From positions 18,711,601 to 18,775,600 of the forward strand of contig OY759225.1 in NCBI GenBank assembly GCA_963662175.1: 64,000 bases of DNA, read 5' to 3'. A program made the position numbers and the translations under genes. Below are positions 53,150 to 63,350 of this stretch, piece after piece; the first letter of the stretch is position 1, and every line of letters starts with the position of its first letter. The notes beneath the pieces are model-generated. The model was not told where the DNA came from. It was given only the letters and a program-made list of their open reading frames with translations, and made no database searches. Origin of the DNA: Aradus depressus. Its lineage: Eukaryota; Arthropoda; Insecta; Hemiptera; Aradidae.

Positions 53150-53685
53150 TAAAAACTCAATTTTTTGGCCGATTACATAACTTCCCGTATAAGTAAAAGT
53201 ATAAGGCGAAGGGGGGTGGGGGTGGTTTAGGGGGTGGCTTCGTTATGCTGAATGTATTGATACGAAATTTCATATGTAAATTCAAAGCTCTCTTAGAACG
53301 ACACCTATCGATTTTCAATCAAATCGGCCAAACGGAAGGGGGGGATCTGAGGGGGCTTAACTCAAATACCTCAATTACTTCCGATGTAATGAATGTATCG
53401 ATGTGAAATTTCATATTTAAAGTCAAAACCCCATTGAGACATATTGAATGTAAACTAAATCGGCGTCAGGGAATGGGGGGTTCAGGGGAGGGGGCTCAAC
53501 TCAAAAAGTATAATATGGTATGAAGATCTGTGAGCCCGTATATAAGTCAACTATTGATTATAATCAATAATTATAATTATTAATAATAATTAATAATTAT
53601 TAGCGCAAACGGTCGACAGGTTTTGGAGGGGGGAGCATAAATTTAATAGATTAATCCGTTAATGCCGATGGTTCACAACATTTTT
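53150..53685 (+). repeat. Family X copy, one of the longest uninterrupted
   Basis: GGCCGATTACATAACTTCCC, then three internal monomers each ending in an ATGAATGTAT-like word and ACGAAATTTCATATG or a variant, two GGGG-rich linkers, then CGCAAACGGTCGACAGGTTT and GCCGATGGTTCAC. No coding frame. Confidence 0.7.
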
Positions 53686-53689
53686 TTTA

Positions 53690-54070
53690 GAATATACATA
53701 CATTTAAATATACATAGATAGCAATTTTATTTCAGTGCATTGACATATTCCTATGCATGTCTTCATTGTTTTTGCAGTTCCTAACCAAACATAACCTGTT
53801 TTGCAACTCTCTGCGTGGTTATGTACATAACCTGTTTTGCATAGTAATGGCTTCACGTTTCCTGTCTTTGATAGGATTAGTAGCGGGGGGGGGGGGGGGG
53901 GGGACTTAGATTAAGTCCGATATTCTCCAACTTACACAAACTTGATGCTTTCTGATTTATATATGAGGAGGGTCGGCTTCAAGTTATACCCTGAAGTCAG
54001 CTCATCTCCAATCTGGTAACAATGAGGTATTGTTGAGGTACATATGACAGTATTATGCTAATTTTTTTCA
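53690..54070. other. Unassigned stretch with poly-G tract
   Basis: A G run of about 17 lies near 53886-53902. No gene. Confidence 0.35.
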
Positions 54071-54074
54071 GTCA

Positions 54075-54275
54075 TGAGCTCAAGATCCGCGGATTTGAAA
54101 CCGACCGAGACCCTTAATTTATTTTATCTGGGAGGTAAAACAAACCTGAGCACGCCGTCCTTCGGATGGGATATTAAGCGATGATCCCGAGCCTTTGCGA
54201 TATCAGGTACTCAAAGACCCTACCGTAACTAAACCTGGGTAGACAAAATTTAGGACTCACACCGTTGAGCTAGGA
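54075..54275 (+). mobile_element. SINE-A, truncated both ends
   Basis: Starts ATGAGCTCAAGATCCGCGGA inside the head (A box lost) and ends after AAAATTTAGGACTCACAC. Diverged body. Confidence 0.8.
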
Positions 54276-54279
54276 GGGA

Positions 54280-55270
54280 TGCTTAGGTCCCTGGATGATC
54301 AGACAAGCCCTACCATAATATATTTCAACTTAATCTAATATGAGTATCTAAGCGTTCCAATCCAAACTCCTTTGCAATCAATACTTCTTTCTTCAAAAAA
54401 ATAATAATATAAAAATATAAAAAAATATATATGCTCCGATATTTTTTTAAAATTTATATTTTATAGATTGAATCTTGCTATTTTAATCGCTTAATTGTAG
54501 ATTTATATGCAAGTTTTTGCGATGATTATTTATCTAAATGATCAGATTAGTTGCGCAATTTATAGAATTTTATATTAGGTCATTCTTGTTACAGCTAATT
54601 TTTTTAGGTCTGACTAAAGTTGTGCTAGCAGTCGCGGTTACACATCTGGGTCAAGTGATTTTTAACGGGATATATTATTATTTGTTTTAATTACTTAAAT
54701 TACTGTTAGGTGAAATTTCAGTAAATTTATTGTTTTTGGTTATTATTATTATATATATATATATATATATAAGAGGGTTGCCGGTGAATCCGTTTAAAAT
54801 AAATTTGTCTTAACGGAAAATTCGTTTAAAACAAATTTGTGTAGCGGAAAATTCGTTTAGACGTAAAATAGAAGTAATAAAATTCGGTAAATGTGCTTTT
54901 TTTATTTTATTTTTTTAGCTTCAAGTCCGTTATTTCTTCATGAACCAGCTTCTCTATCCAACAATTTGATGATATTTTTAAATAATACAGTTCCACTAAG
55001 GGACTCTGTAGTCCAGCTTCTACCAGTTTTTTTTTAATTCTAAATTTGAAAGCAAAGCTGAACAGAATTATTAATTCAAAAATCGATAGGGCGTACTTAA
55101 AGCTAAATAAAAAAAGATTAAATGCACTTAACGAATTTTCCGTTAGACAATTTTCCCGTTGGACAAGTTTATTATAGACGACTTTACTTAGACCCCATAC
55201 GTACATAGAGAGATGTCAATATTCCCAAAATCGATTTAATTTAATCTCGATTCCAAACACACTCCATATA
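54280..55270. other. AT-rich DNA with a possible foldback
   Basis: At 54785-55180, CTTAACGGAAAATTCG on the left faces CGAATTTTCCGTTAGACAA on the right, an imperfect inverted pair of about 35 bp. The frame at 54907-55206 lies between them and has no domain. Confidence 0.35.
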
Positions 55271-55272
55271 AA

Positions 55273-55630
55273 CTTTTATTTTCATTGCTAGGAATATTCT
55301 CGAATTTCCATTCAGACAATGCTCCTCGCCTCATGAACAGGAGGTGGCCAAATTCTTCATTTTATTGCACATATTATTAAACTTGCATTCAAATATTCAA
55401 ATATCTCGGGGCTCTCATCACAGAAGATAATGACGTTAGCCACGAAATAAGAGCACGCATTGCTGCAGGGAACAGATGTCTATTTGCGGTCAAAAGAATA
55501 CTCAAGTTCCGCACATTAACGTGGAGGGCCAAGCTAATTGTCTATAAAACCATTGTCCTTACACTGGTGAAACTTGGGCGTTGACAAAAGAAAATGAAGA
55601 GACTCTGCTACTGTGGGAACGCAAAGTACT
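55273..55630 (+). repeat. 358-bp direct repeat, left copy (LINE fragment)
   Basis: Apparently identical to 56180-56537. From about 55400 a frame reads KYLGALITEDNDVSHEIRAR, then IAAGNRCLFAVKRILKFRTL and WRAKLIVYKTIVLTLV, the post-RT region of an RTE-like LINE. It is cut off at 55630 where the SINE cassette starts. Confidence 0.9.
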
Positions 55631-55689
55631 TGTTGAATTACTTTCCTGGCTTACATGTAATCGGTCAGAAATTCGAAGTTGAATTTGAT

Positions 55690-55752
55690 GAAAAAACGCT
55701 CTGGTAGTAGGCGATATGACCTCATAGTTAAAAGCCCAGGAGTCATAATAAC
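55690..55752 (+). mobile_element. SINE-A 3' fragment
   Basis: AAACGCTCTGGTAGTAGGCG, ATATGACCTCATAGTTAAAA, GCCCAGGAGTCATAA. The tail and most of the body are missing. Confidence 0.75.
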
Positions 55753-55835
55753 TAACTGCCAATACACCGAATCAAAAGGGCCTGGAGAAAGGCACCTATT
55801 GATTTTCAAACAAATTGGTAAATATATTTCACAAG

Positions 55836-56179
55836 AGGGCGCCGGTAGCTCAGTGGTAAGCGTGCTTGACTTCTGAGCTCAAGGTTGTGGGTTCGTAGCC
55901 CGACCGAGGCCCTTAGTTTATTTTATCTGGGAGGTAAAATAAACTTAAGCACGCCGTCCTTCGGATGGGACGTTAAGCGATGGTCCCGAGCCTGTACGAT
56001 GTCAGGTACTCGTTAAAGACCCCTACCCTAGATGAATAAAAATTTAGGGTAGGCAAAATTTAGGACTCCCACAGTAGAGTCGGGCTCATGTCCACCAGAG
56101 TGACGAAAGAGCGCTCTGGTAGTAGGCGATATGACCTCGTAGTTAAAGCCCGGGCATGAGTCATAAAACCTAACCTAAC
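55836..56179 (+). mobile_element. SINE-A, full length, no TSD
   Basis: Intact head, body and AACCT tail. No TSD; the tail abuts the second copy of the 358-bp LINE repeat, so it was carried in with the cassette and was not inserted here on its own. Confidence 0.94.
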
Positions 56180-56875
56180 CTTTTATTTTCATTGCTAGGA
56201 ATATTCTCGAATTTCCATTCAGACAATGCTCCTCGCCTCATGAACAGGAGGTGGCCAAATTCTTCATTTTATTGCACATATTATTAAACTTGCATTCAAA
56301 TATTCAAATATCTCGGGGCTCTCATCACAGAAGATAATGACGTTAGCCACGAAATAAGAGCACGCATTGCTGCAGGGAACAGATGTCTATTTGCGGTCAA
56401 AAGAATACTCAAGTTCCGCACATTAACGTGGAGGGCCAAGCTAATTGTCTATAAAACCATTGTCCTTACACTGGTGAAACTTGGGCGTTGACAAAAGAAA
56501 ATGAAGAGACTCTGCTACTGTGGGAACGCAAAGTACTCAGAAAGATTTATGGACCTGTTTCCGAGAACGGGGGATTCCGATCTGGTATCCGTGATCAAGC
56601 AGGCGAGATTTCGTTGGTTGGGCCACATAGAGAGAATGGAAGGAGGAATACTCCCTAAACAAGCCCTCTAAGGTAGGCCAGGCGGTGCCAGGAGAAGAGG
56701 AAGACCGAGACTCCGTTGGCTGGACGACGTCGAGGCGGACCTCCGAGTGTTGGGCATCAGAGGATGGAGGCAGAAGGTTTTAGATCGAGACGAATGGAGG
56801 AGGATTGTGACGGAGGCCCGGGTTCTTTCAGGACCGTAGCGCCACAGGAAGAAGAAGAAGAAGAAGAATTAAACT
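56180..56875 (+). pseudogene. RTE-like LINE ORF2 C-terminal region
   Basis: Carries the right copy of the 358-bp repeat and continues to the ORF end. Frames give LCYCGNAKYSERFMDLFPRT, then KQARFRWLGHIERMEGGILP, then [40 protein letters not shown] and [11 protein letters not shown] stop. The RWLGHIERM and [13 protein letters not shown] motifs are the C-terminal signature of RTE/endonuclease-RT LINEs. Several frameshifts break it. The (GAA)n tail at 56849-56868 is the 3' end. Confidence 0.88.
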
Positions 56876-57425
56876 TGCTTTTTTTTTTAACGTAACTGTT
56901 CTAAAATAAGTTAAATAAATGAAGGAAAAATACTGTAGTAGAGTCGATTTTATCTTAATTCCTTTAAAGGACTTGAGTCCTTTTAGATTAATAAAAATTG
57001 GATTCTTAACAGTTAAAGACCCTTGAGCCCTTTTGCCCTTTAAGACCACAAAATCCCCCATATGAAATTTTGGTCCAGGGAGTTGAAAAATTTCACCTGA
57101 ATTTTAACTTCAAATTTCCGACTATCTCTACTAGCATTGACTGGGAATAAAAAAACAAAAGAAAAAAAAAACAATACCCAGATAATCTTTAATAGGGCGA
57201 GGAATATAAAGGGTTTAGTGAGTGGTGTTTCTGAGTAATCGGATTGAAGCTACACGAAAAAAATAAAACAAATCTTTATGATTGGGGTGGTTCACCACAT
57301 TTATCCCTCTGATGTTTTTTTATTTTTATTTTTTTGATTTATTTTTTTTTTAAACAAATAATTTTCTATGGGCTTAAACAAATTGGGAAACTTGAAGCTT
57401 AGTGTCATCCTGTTTCCGGAAGGCG
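56876..57425. other. AT-rich intergenic DNA
   Basis: The frame at 56828-57061 is across the LINE tail and not credible. No feature. Confidence 0.35.
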
Positions 57426-57436
57426 CTAGTATTTCA

Positions 57437-57710
57437 GAGGTCATATCGCCTACTACCAGAGTGCTCTTTCGTCACTCTGGTGGACATGAGCCCGATTCTA
57501 CTGTGAGAGTCCTAAATTTTGCCTACAGTAAATTTTTATTCACCTAGGGTAGGGATCTTTAACGAGTACCTGACATCGTACAGGCTCGGGACCATCGCTT
57601 AACGTCCCATCCGAAGGAGGGCGTGCTTAAGTTTATTTTACCTCCCAGATAAAATAAACACACGTTTTTGAGCTCAGAATGCAAGCACGCATACCACTGA
57701 GCTACCGGCG
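57437..57710 (-). mobile_element. SINE-A, 3'-truncated with head deletion
   Basis: GAGGTCATATCGCCTACTAC to GGCG at 57710. The tail is missing, and about 27 bp around the B box are deleted (AATAAACACACGTTTTTGAG), so internal promoter function is lost. Confidence 0.88.
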
Positions 57711-58376
57711 ATGAAGTATAGGGGAAGTTATGTATTCAGTCATCATGACAACGACACTTACTGATGTTCAGCCGAAGAAAGGTAAGTTGGGGATTAGCGG
57801 GGGGTGGGAGGGTTTAACATAAAAACCCTAAATGCCGATGTACCTAATCAACACGAAATTTATTATGATGATTATTCAAACGTCTCTGAGTAAGGCATCT
57901 AGTGATTTTCAACCGAATCGGTAAATTGAAAAAACTCATAGTCGATTAATGGAGGAAGTACATTACTGGTGATTCACCGACGACAAAAATCCCGATAAAA
58001 TGAATTTATAGACATGAAATTTTATTTTTAAAATAAATTCAAAAGGGATTTCAACTCAAAACTAACTTCCGATTTAATGTATGTATCAATACAAAATTTA
58101 GCATGAGGATTAGTCGAGGTTGACTGTAGAAAACCATCTTTGTTGTCGGTGAATCATCAGTAATGTACTTCCCCCTCGCGAATTAATCGACTAAGTTTTG
58201 TTCATCTGAAACCAATTTACCGATTTCGTTGAAAATCACTAGATGTCTTACTCATGGATGTTTGAATCATACTAAATTTCGTGTTGATTAGATCGGCATT
58301 TAGGGTTTTTATGTCAACACACCCCCCCCCCCTCCTCCCCCCCCCAATTGCGTAACTTCCCCTATACTTTTTTTTG
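57711..58376. repeat. Two opposed family X copies
   Basis: Forward copy from 57715 (GTATAGGGGAAGTTATGTAT) to 57990 (GGTGATTCACCGACGAC), a remnant, then a reverse copy from 58137 (TTGTCGGTGAATCATCAGTA) to 58375 (ACTTCCCCTATAC). Tail-to-tail arrangement as at 13468-13990. Confidence 0.65.
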
Positions 58377-58383
58377 CACATGT

Positions 58384-58475
58384 CAAATAAGATATAGTCT
58401 GACCTCTCACAGATTTTGATTTTTATTAGCTAGCCGGCTTTCGGGGTTGCCCTCATCAGGCAGTCTCATAAAATT
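58384..58475 (-). ncRNA. Hammerhead-like motif, family A (copy 3)
   Basis: On the reverse strand: GACTGCCTGATGAGGGCAAC, CCC, GAAA, GCCGGC, TA, GC. CTGATGA, a 3-bp stem II (GGG-CAAC-CCC), GAAA, palindromic stem III and the U-A cleavage position are all present without the extra base. Stem I is short (GC/GC). Upstream homology (CTGACCTCTCAC) to 3611-3624. The best-formed member of family A. Confidence 0.6.
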
Positions 58476-59307
58476 TAACCTTTTTTATAATAAAAAAAAA
58501 TAAATAAAACCATCTAAAAACTTTTAACTATTTAAAATTTCATGGATGGGAAGTTATTCCTGTCCCCTATCTGAGTCTCCTATACTTCATATAGCTTGGA
58601 AGTAAAAAGGAAAGCATTTTGCTTGCTGGAAAATTGACCACATAATAAATTTTGACATATTGTATTGTGGTGGTGAGTAGAGATGAACAATTCCCCCCCT
58701 CTTTACAGTTATGTAAAAAAAAAAAGTCGATTATCGATTTAAAATTGATAATCGAATTGAGGTGATATAACCTAAGAAAGGGAGAGAACCTTATGAGTGT
58801 GTTGTATTTTGTGGAATTATACAATATAAAAGTTTTATTTGGCTTGCTTAATGACAAATTTTTATTTTGTCTTGCTTTAGTATTTATTTATAACGGAAGC
58901 AGTTAAGAACATTCGCGCGTCTTTTCCCATCGAAGCATTACTGTGGTAGCAACATCATTAGCGTACGTTTCCAGTACTTTTACAGTCGTCAGAGGAACTC
59001 AACGAGCCGTCAGAGGACTATATGTCCAAAACGAAATTTTTTGCAAGCCCAGATTAGCCAATTACAAAGGACGTTAACGGTAACATACATAATTATAGAT
59101 TAAGAAACAAAAAGTGAAATTTTAGGTCAGTTAGTATATATTTATTTATGAATAATAATTTTCTTTTAATAATGATTGCAAAATTTTGTTCTCATTCTAG
59201 AATCTAATTGTATACATCAGATGGATAATTAAATGGAAGGCGGAATTTTAATCATCAAAACAAAATATTAAAAAAAAAAAAAAAATTGGTCAAGTACTGT
59301 GTGCTAT
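58476..59307. other. AT-rich intergenic DNA
   Basis: The frame at 58567-58857 shows no domain. ATTTTGTGGAATTATACAATA near 58807 recalls the loop of the 19.3-kb hairpin. Nothing else. Confidence 0.35.
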
Positions 59308-59654
59308 GGTTAGGTTAGGTTTTATGACTCATGCCCGGGCTTTAACTACGAGGTCATATCGCCTACTACCAGAGCGCTCTTTCGTCACTCTGGTGGACAT
59401 GAGCCCGACTCTACTGTGGGAGTCCTAAATTTTGCCTACCCTAAACTTTTATTCACCTAGGGTAGGGGTCTTTAACGAGTACCTGACATCGTACAGGCTC
59501 GGGACCATCGCTTAACGTCCCATCGGAAGGACGGCGTGCTTAAGTTTATTTTATCTCCCAGATAAAATAAACTAAGGGCCTCGGTCGGGTTTCGAAGCCA
59601 CGTTCTTGAGCTCAGAAGGCAAGCACGCATACCACTGAGCTACCGGCGCCCTCT
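59308..59654 (-). mobile_element. SINE-A, full length
   Basis: Tail TTAGGTTAGG at 59310, intact body, head with B box variant GGTTTCGAAGCC (reverse). No TSD recognised. Confidence 0.93.
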
Positions 59655-60636
59655 GAATTTTACATCATTATTAAAATCAAAATCAAATATACAATAAAAC
59701 TAAATGCAATTAAAAATCAGCTAAGCAATAATCAAACAATAAACATAAAAATGATCAAATAAAAACTGATGATAAATACGTTAAAATAATAATAATAATA
59801 ATGGGTTAGTTGTGAGAGTGCATTCAGAATAAAGGGTCCATAGTCATGGAAACGTATCTTGGCGGTCATATTATACTGTTGATTGTACCCATATTAACCA
59901 ATAACATGTCTACTCAGGACTCACACCTCTAACAAAGACCCCTCTTCAATTCATTCCAACTTCAAAAATTATTTCTATGGTCACAGGGAATAACTTATTA
60001 AGTCGTAAAATGGCCAAAATGAGTTAAGTGTACTGTGATCATCTCCCAAGCCATCTGCTCACTGTGAAGAAGTTGGGAGCTCAGGACTCTAATACTTTCG
60101 GAATTGTAAAGATGTGAGTTTCTTGGTATCTCGTAAAATTGTGTATGTTCTCGGTTAAATCAACTTAATCTACTTCTTTATTCACGAAATAACTGCATTT
60201 AACCTTTTATTCTCTACGGCAGACTAAGTGATGGGAATGGTTAGGTAACTAAGGGAAAATCCAAGAAAGGATTAACAATATTCATTTTCATTCATTCCTA
60301 TAGTTTTAGAAGGTATATGATTATTAATGATGCAAACATAATTTATTTATTCTAAAAACTGGATTTACACGATTAATGCAAAAGTAAAGAAGTGCTGCCC
60401 TGAATGAAAATTATGAATTTATTCCCTGTGACCACAGATTTACCCATTGTAGAATAGACTGATGTTTATATATATTGAAAATAATAATAATCAGTCATTG
60501 AAGGGTCCTTAGTAACGATGCTAGCTTGGCGTAATATGCTGGAGCTCATATCTCTCTACTGCCCCGTCTACTCAGAGCTCTCACCTTCCGTGCAGTTTCC
60601 ATTCTAAGGTATCCCAACTTCAAAAATTAGTATATA
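59655..60636. mobile_element. Inverted-repeat element with diverged flanking repeat
   Basis: GGTCACAGGGAATAA at 59979 is matched in reverse by TTATTCCCTGTGACC at 60419-60433, giving a candidate TIR element of 455 bp. Outside it, 59838-59975 and 60505-60630 are diverged copies of the same text (AAGGGTCC, CTTGGCG, GTCTACTCAG, CAACTTCAAAAATTA). Confidence 0.5.
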
Positions 60637-61033
60637 CTAGCAGTAATACCCGGCGTTGCCCGGGGAACTTTGACTTTTCTCCCAATCCAATATCTCCTAT
60701 AAGGCTATTCAGTTCCTCGACAGTACATTCATGATGTTATAATTTTCAATTATTCATACGGAATAAGGCTTATAGTCCTTCAACTATAATGACGCTAGCT
60801 TTGGAGCTAAAACTAATTTATTCAAAAAGATTTCTCATTAATCGTTGCAATGGTTTTCGAGTTACAAAGATTGCGTGAGTGGATACTGGGATGGACCAGA
60901 TATTGACTAATACGCCTATCACCTTCCACAGACGATGACGAACAAATTAAAAAAAAATTAATCAAATCCATGAAGCCGTTCGTGAGTTATAGCGGTACAA
61001 CGCACAGACATTTTCAGCTTTATATATATATGA
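60637..61033 (-). mobile_element. Non-autonomous Helitron-like element
   Basis: On the reverse strand starts TCATATATATATAAAGCTGA after A (61033) and ends with the hairpin CCCGGGCAACGCCGGG, spacer and CTAG before T (60637). Both canonical Helitron ends and the A/T target are intact. No Rep/helicase coding. Confidence 0.9.
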
Positions 61034-61605
61034 TAATTATTTAAAAAAGGTTATGTAAATTTAAAACTTCATTATGACGAAACCTACCAGTTTCAACCGC
61101 ATCGGCGAAAGGCGAAAAGGAGAAAGTGTCATCCATCTTCTATTACGTTAAAGGAAAATAGGTATATTAATGAAAATAAATTACAATTTTGCTATCATTC
61201 TTCTTCGTACCATTGAAAAAAAAGACCAGAAAGATTGAACCAGAAATTGATGGGTGTTGCAAGAAGAAATAGGGGAGGAAAATCGAGTTATAAGAAGATT
61301 AAAGGGTTGAAAGGGAGTAGGAGGCCAAGAAGAAATAGAAAGATAGAAGAAAGGGCACCTGAGAGCCTCTGTCAAGATATATCAAGATTTGAGGGATCCT
61401 TTTACCTACCAGGAACTTTATAAGATGTTGGGTATTCACCGAAATTATATATATTCCGGGACCCTGAACCCAAAAATGAAAAGGGTGTTGGTGTAAAGGC
61501 GCTGGACGTGTGATATACCACTGAGGATGACACACTAGTGTTCAAAACTAGCAATGAACTTCCCCACGCGTCGAAATAGTCGACTACTTCTCACTGTGAA
61601 ATATA
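61034..61605. other. Unassigned stretch
   Basis: Overlapping frames on both strands at 61181-61535 without recognisable domains. Some X-like words near 61080 (ACCAGTTTCAACCGCATCGG). Confidence 0.35.
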
Positions 61606-62307
61606 GGTTAGGTTTTATGACTCATGCCCGGGCTTTAACAATGAGGTCATATGTGGAGTTTGGAGCCAGAGCGGACCAAACCCACAATTTTTCGGAAAAT
61701 GAGTTATTACCATCCTGATGTTGGCACAGGTTCCCTTTTTCAAAACCAGTGTGGATCACTTAGTTTCTTCACTTCAGTTTAGTCCACAAGTATTTTGTGC
61801 ATATATTTTCAGTCACAATGGATCGTATGGCCTTTAAAAACTTAATGGAACACAAAAAGGGATCACTCATCCAATACTATTCTAAAATTTCAAATATAAA
61901 TAAATATTTGGGGCCCATTTATGGAGATAAACAAAATGTACTCAATTTTCAATGGCCATTTTCTTCCTTTTCAGTTTCAACCAGTTGGTCCGCTCTGGCT
62001 CCAAACTCCTCATATCGCCTACTACCAAAGCGCTCTTTCGTCACTCTGGTGGACATGAGCCCGACTACTGTGGGAGTCCTAAATTTTGCCTACCCTAAAT
62101 TTTTATTCACCTAGGGTAGGGGTCTTTAACGAGTACCTGACATCGTACAGGCTCGGGGCCATCGCTTAACGTCCCATCCGAAGGACGGCGTGCTTAAGTT
62201 TATTTTACCTCCCAGATAAAATAAACTAAGGGCCTCGGTCGGGTTACGAACCCACGACCTTGAGCTCAGAAGTCAAGCACGCATACCACTGAGCTACCGG
62301 CGCCCTC
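61606..62307 (-). mobile_element. SINE-A interrupted by foldback element F
   Basis: Tail and 3' end at 61606-61652, body and head at 62010-62307. The two parts join exactly at GAGGTCATAT/CGCC when the insert is removed. The copy is part of the inverted duplication of the 55.6-56.2 kb cassette. Confidence 0.9.
61653..62009. mobile_element. Foldback element F, complete copy with TSD
   Basis: TIRs of about 25 bp: GGAGTTTGGAGCCAGAGCGG on the left, its complement CCGCTCTGGCTCCAAACTCC on the right. A 6-bp TSD TCATAT lies at 61647-61652 and 62010-62015. Length 357 bp. The interior is related to 29055-29292. The forward frame at 61797-62114 is incidental. Confidence 0.88.
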
Positions 62308-62395
62308 TTGTGAAATATATTTACCAATTTGTTTGAAAATCAATAGGTGCCTTTCTCCAGGCCCTTTTGATTCGGTGTATTGGCAGTTAGTTATT

Positions 62396-62455
62396 ATGAC
62401 TCCTGGGCTTTTAACTATGAGGTCATATCGCCTACTACCAGAGCGTTTTTTCATC
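62396..62455 (-). mobile_element. SINE-A 3' fragment
   Basis: Inverted copy of the fragment at 55690-55752, part of the duplicated cassette. Confidence 0.75.
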
Positions 62456-62514
62456 AAATTCAACTTCGAATTTCTGACCGATTACATGTAAGCCAGGAAA
62501 GTAATTCAACAAGA

Positions 62515-63090
62515 TTTTCTTAGCTTGTTTTCACCCCTACAAAGGGCAACCCTCCTTCTGTCCTTTTCCGGTGGCTCACTTACTACTCTGCTCCATTACC
62601 GTTACTTCTTTGCTGTGTACATACCTATTTCAAAATCGCCAATTGACTTTATCTTCAGCGCTTAAACGTGAGCTTAATACGCTCAAACGTTTCTTCTGAT
62701 AGAGCATTTGGTGCTGTATAACATCCAAATAAATTATGTTTTTCATAAAATGCATTTTGGATGCACGAAAATGAGATTGAAAACCAAAAATATGCAATTT
62801 TTGCTAAAAATGGGAAAAATTGTTGTTATTTGTACTCAAATATTATCTATACCTCTTCAGGTAATTTCAAAAACTATAAGCTTCTTCTATGCAGAATTTT
62901 ATGTAGGTACTTTAATTTATGACAGAGTAACATTTTCTGAGAAATGCGACGTTTGTGAGTTATTTGCGAAAAACCGAAAAAAGTCCGAAAATATCGAGGT
63001 TTTTGAGACACCCCAACGAGAGCACAAGTAGAAAATTGGCGCAAACTTCAAAAAACTCTTCATATAATTTTTAATAACTTCCTGAAGATG
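62515..63090. other. Unassigned stretch
   Basis: The 107-codon frame at 62708-63031 has no recognisable domain and overlaps an opposite frame. I do not call a gene. Confidence 0.35.
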
Positions 63091-63094
63091 AATA

Positions 63095-63350
63095 TTCAAT
63101 TATATTTTCGTTCTCCCTCCAAAATCGATCGATCGTTTGTTATGGACTAAATATCAAATTTTGTTCTAGTGTTTTTGAGCCGAGATTCCCTGAGGCCGAT
63201 TTTGATGGAAATCAAAATAGGTGCCGTCCTCACAGGGTTTTGACTTGAACTATGAAACATTCATTATTTCGGCAGTTATTGGTGTTTTTGAGTTGAGCCC
63301 CCCCTAATCCTCCCCTTCCTTTCGACTGATTCCGCAAAAACTTAATATAT
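63095..63350 (-). repeat. Family X copy
   Basis: CGTTCTCCCTCCAAAATCGA, AGGTGCCGTCCTCACAGGGT, GTTTTTGAGTTGAGCCCCCC. Confidence 0.6.

Larger units (their letters stand above)
55631..56179 (+). other. 549-bp inserted cassette containing SINE-A
   Basis: Lies between the two copies of the 358-bp direct repeat. It contains a small SINE-A 3' piece (55690-55752), about 80 bp of X-like text (GCACCTATTGATTTTCAAAC), then a full SINE-A. An inverted relative occupies 61606-62511. Confidence 0.85.

Noticed and set aside
62708..63031. 107-codon forward frame
   Set aside because: AT-rich composition, no domain, overlapping opposite frame; nothing supports coding.
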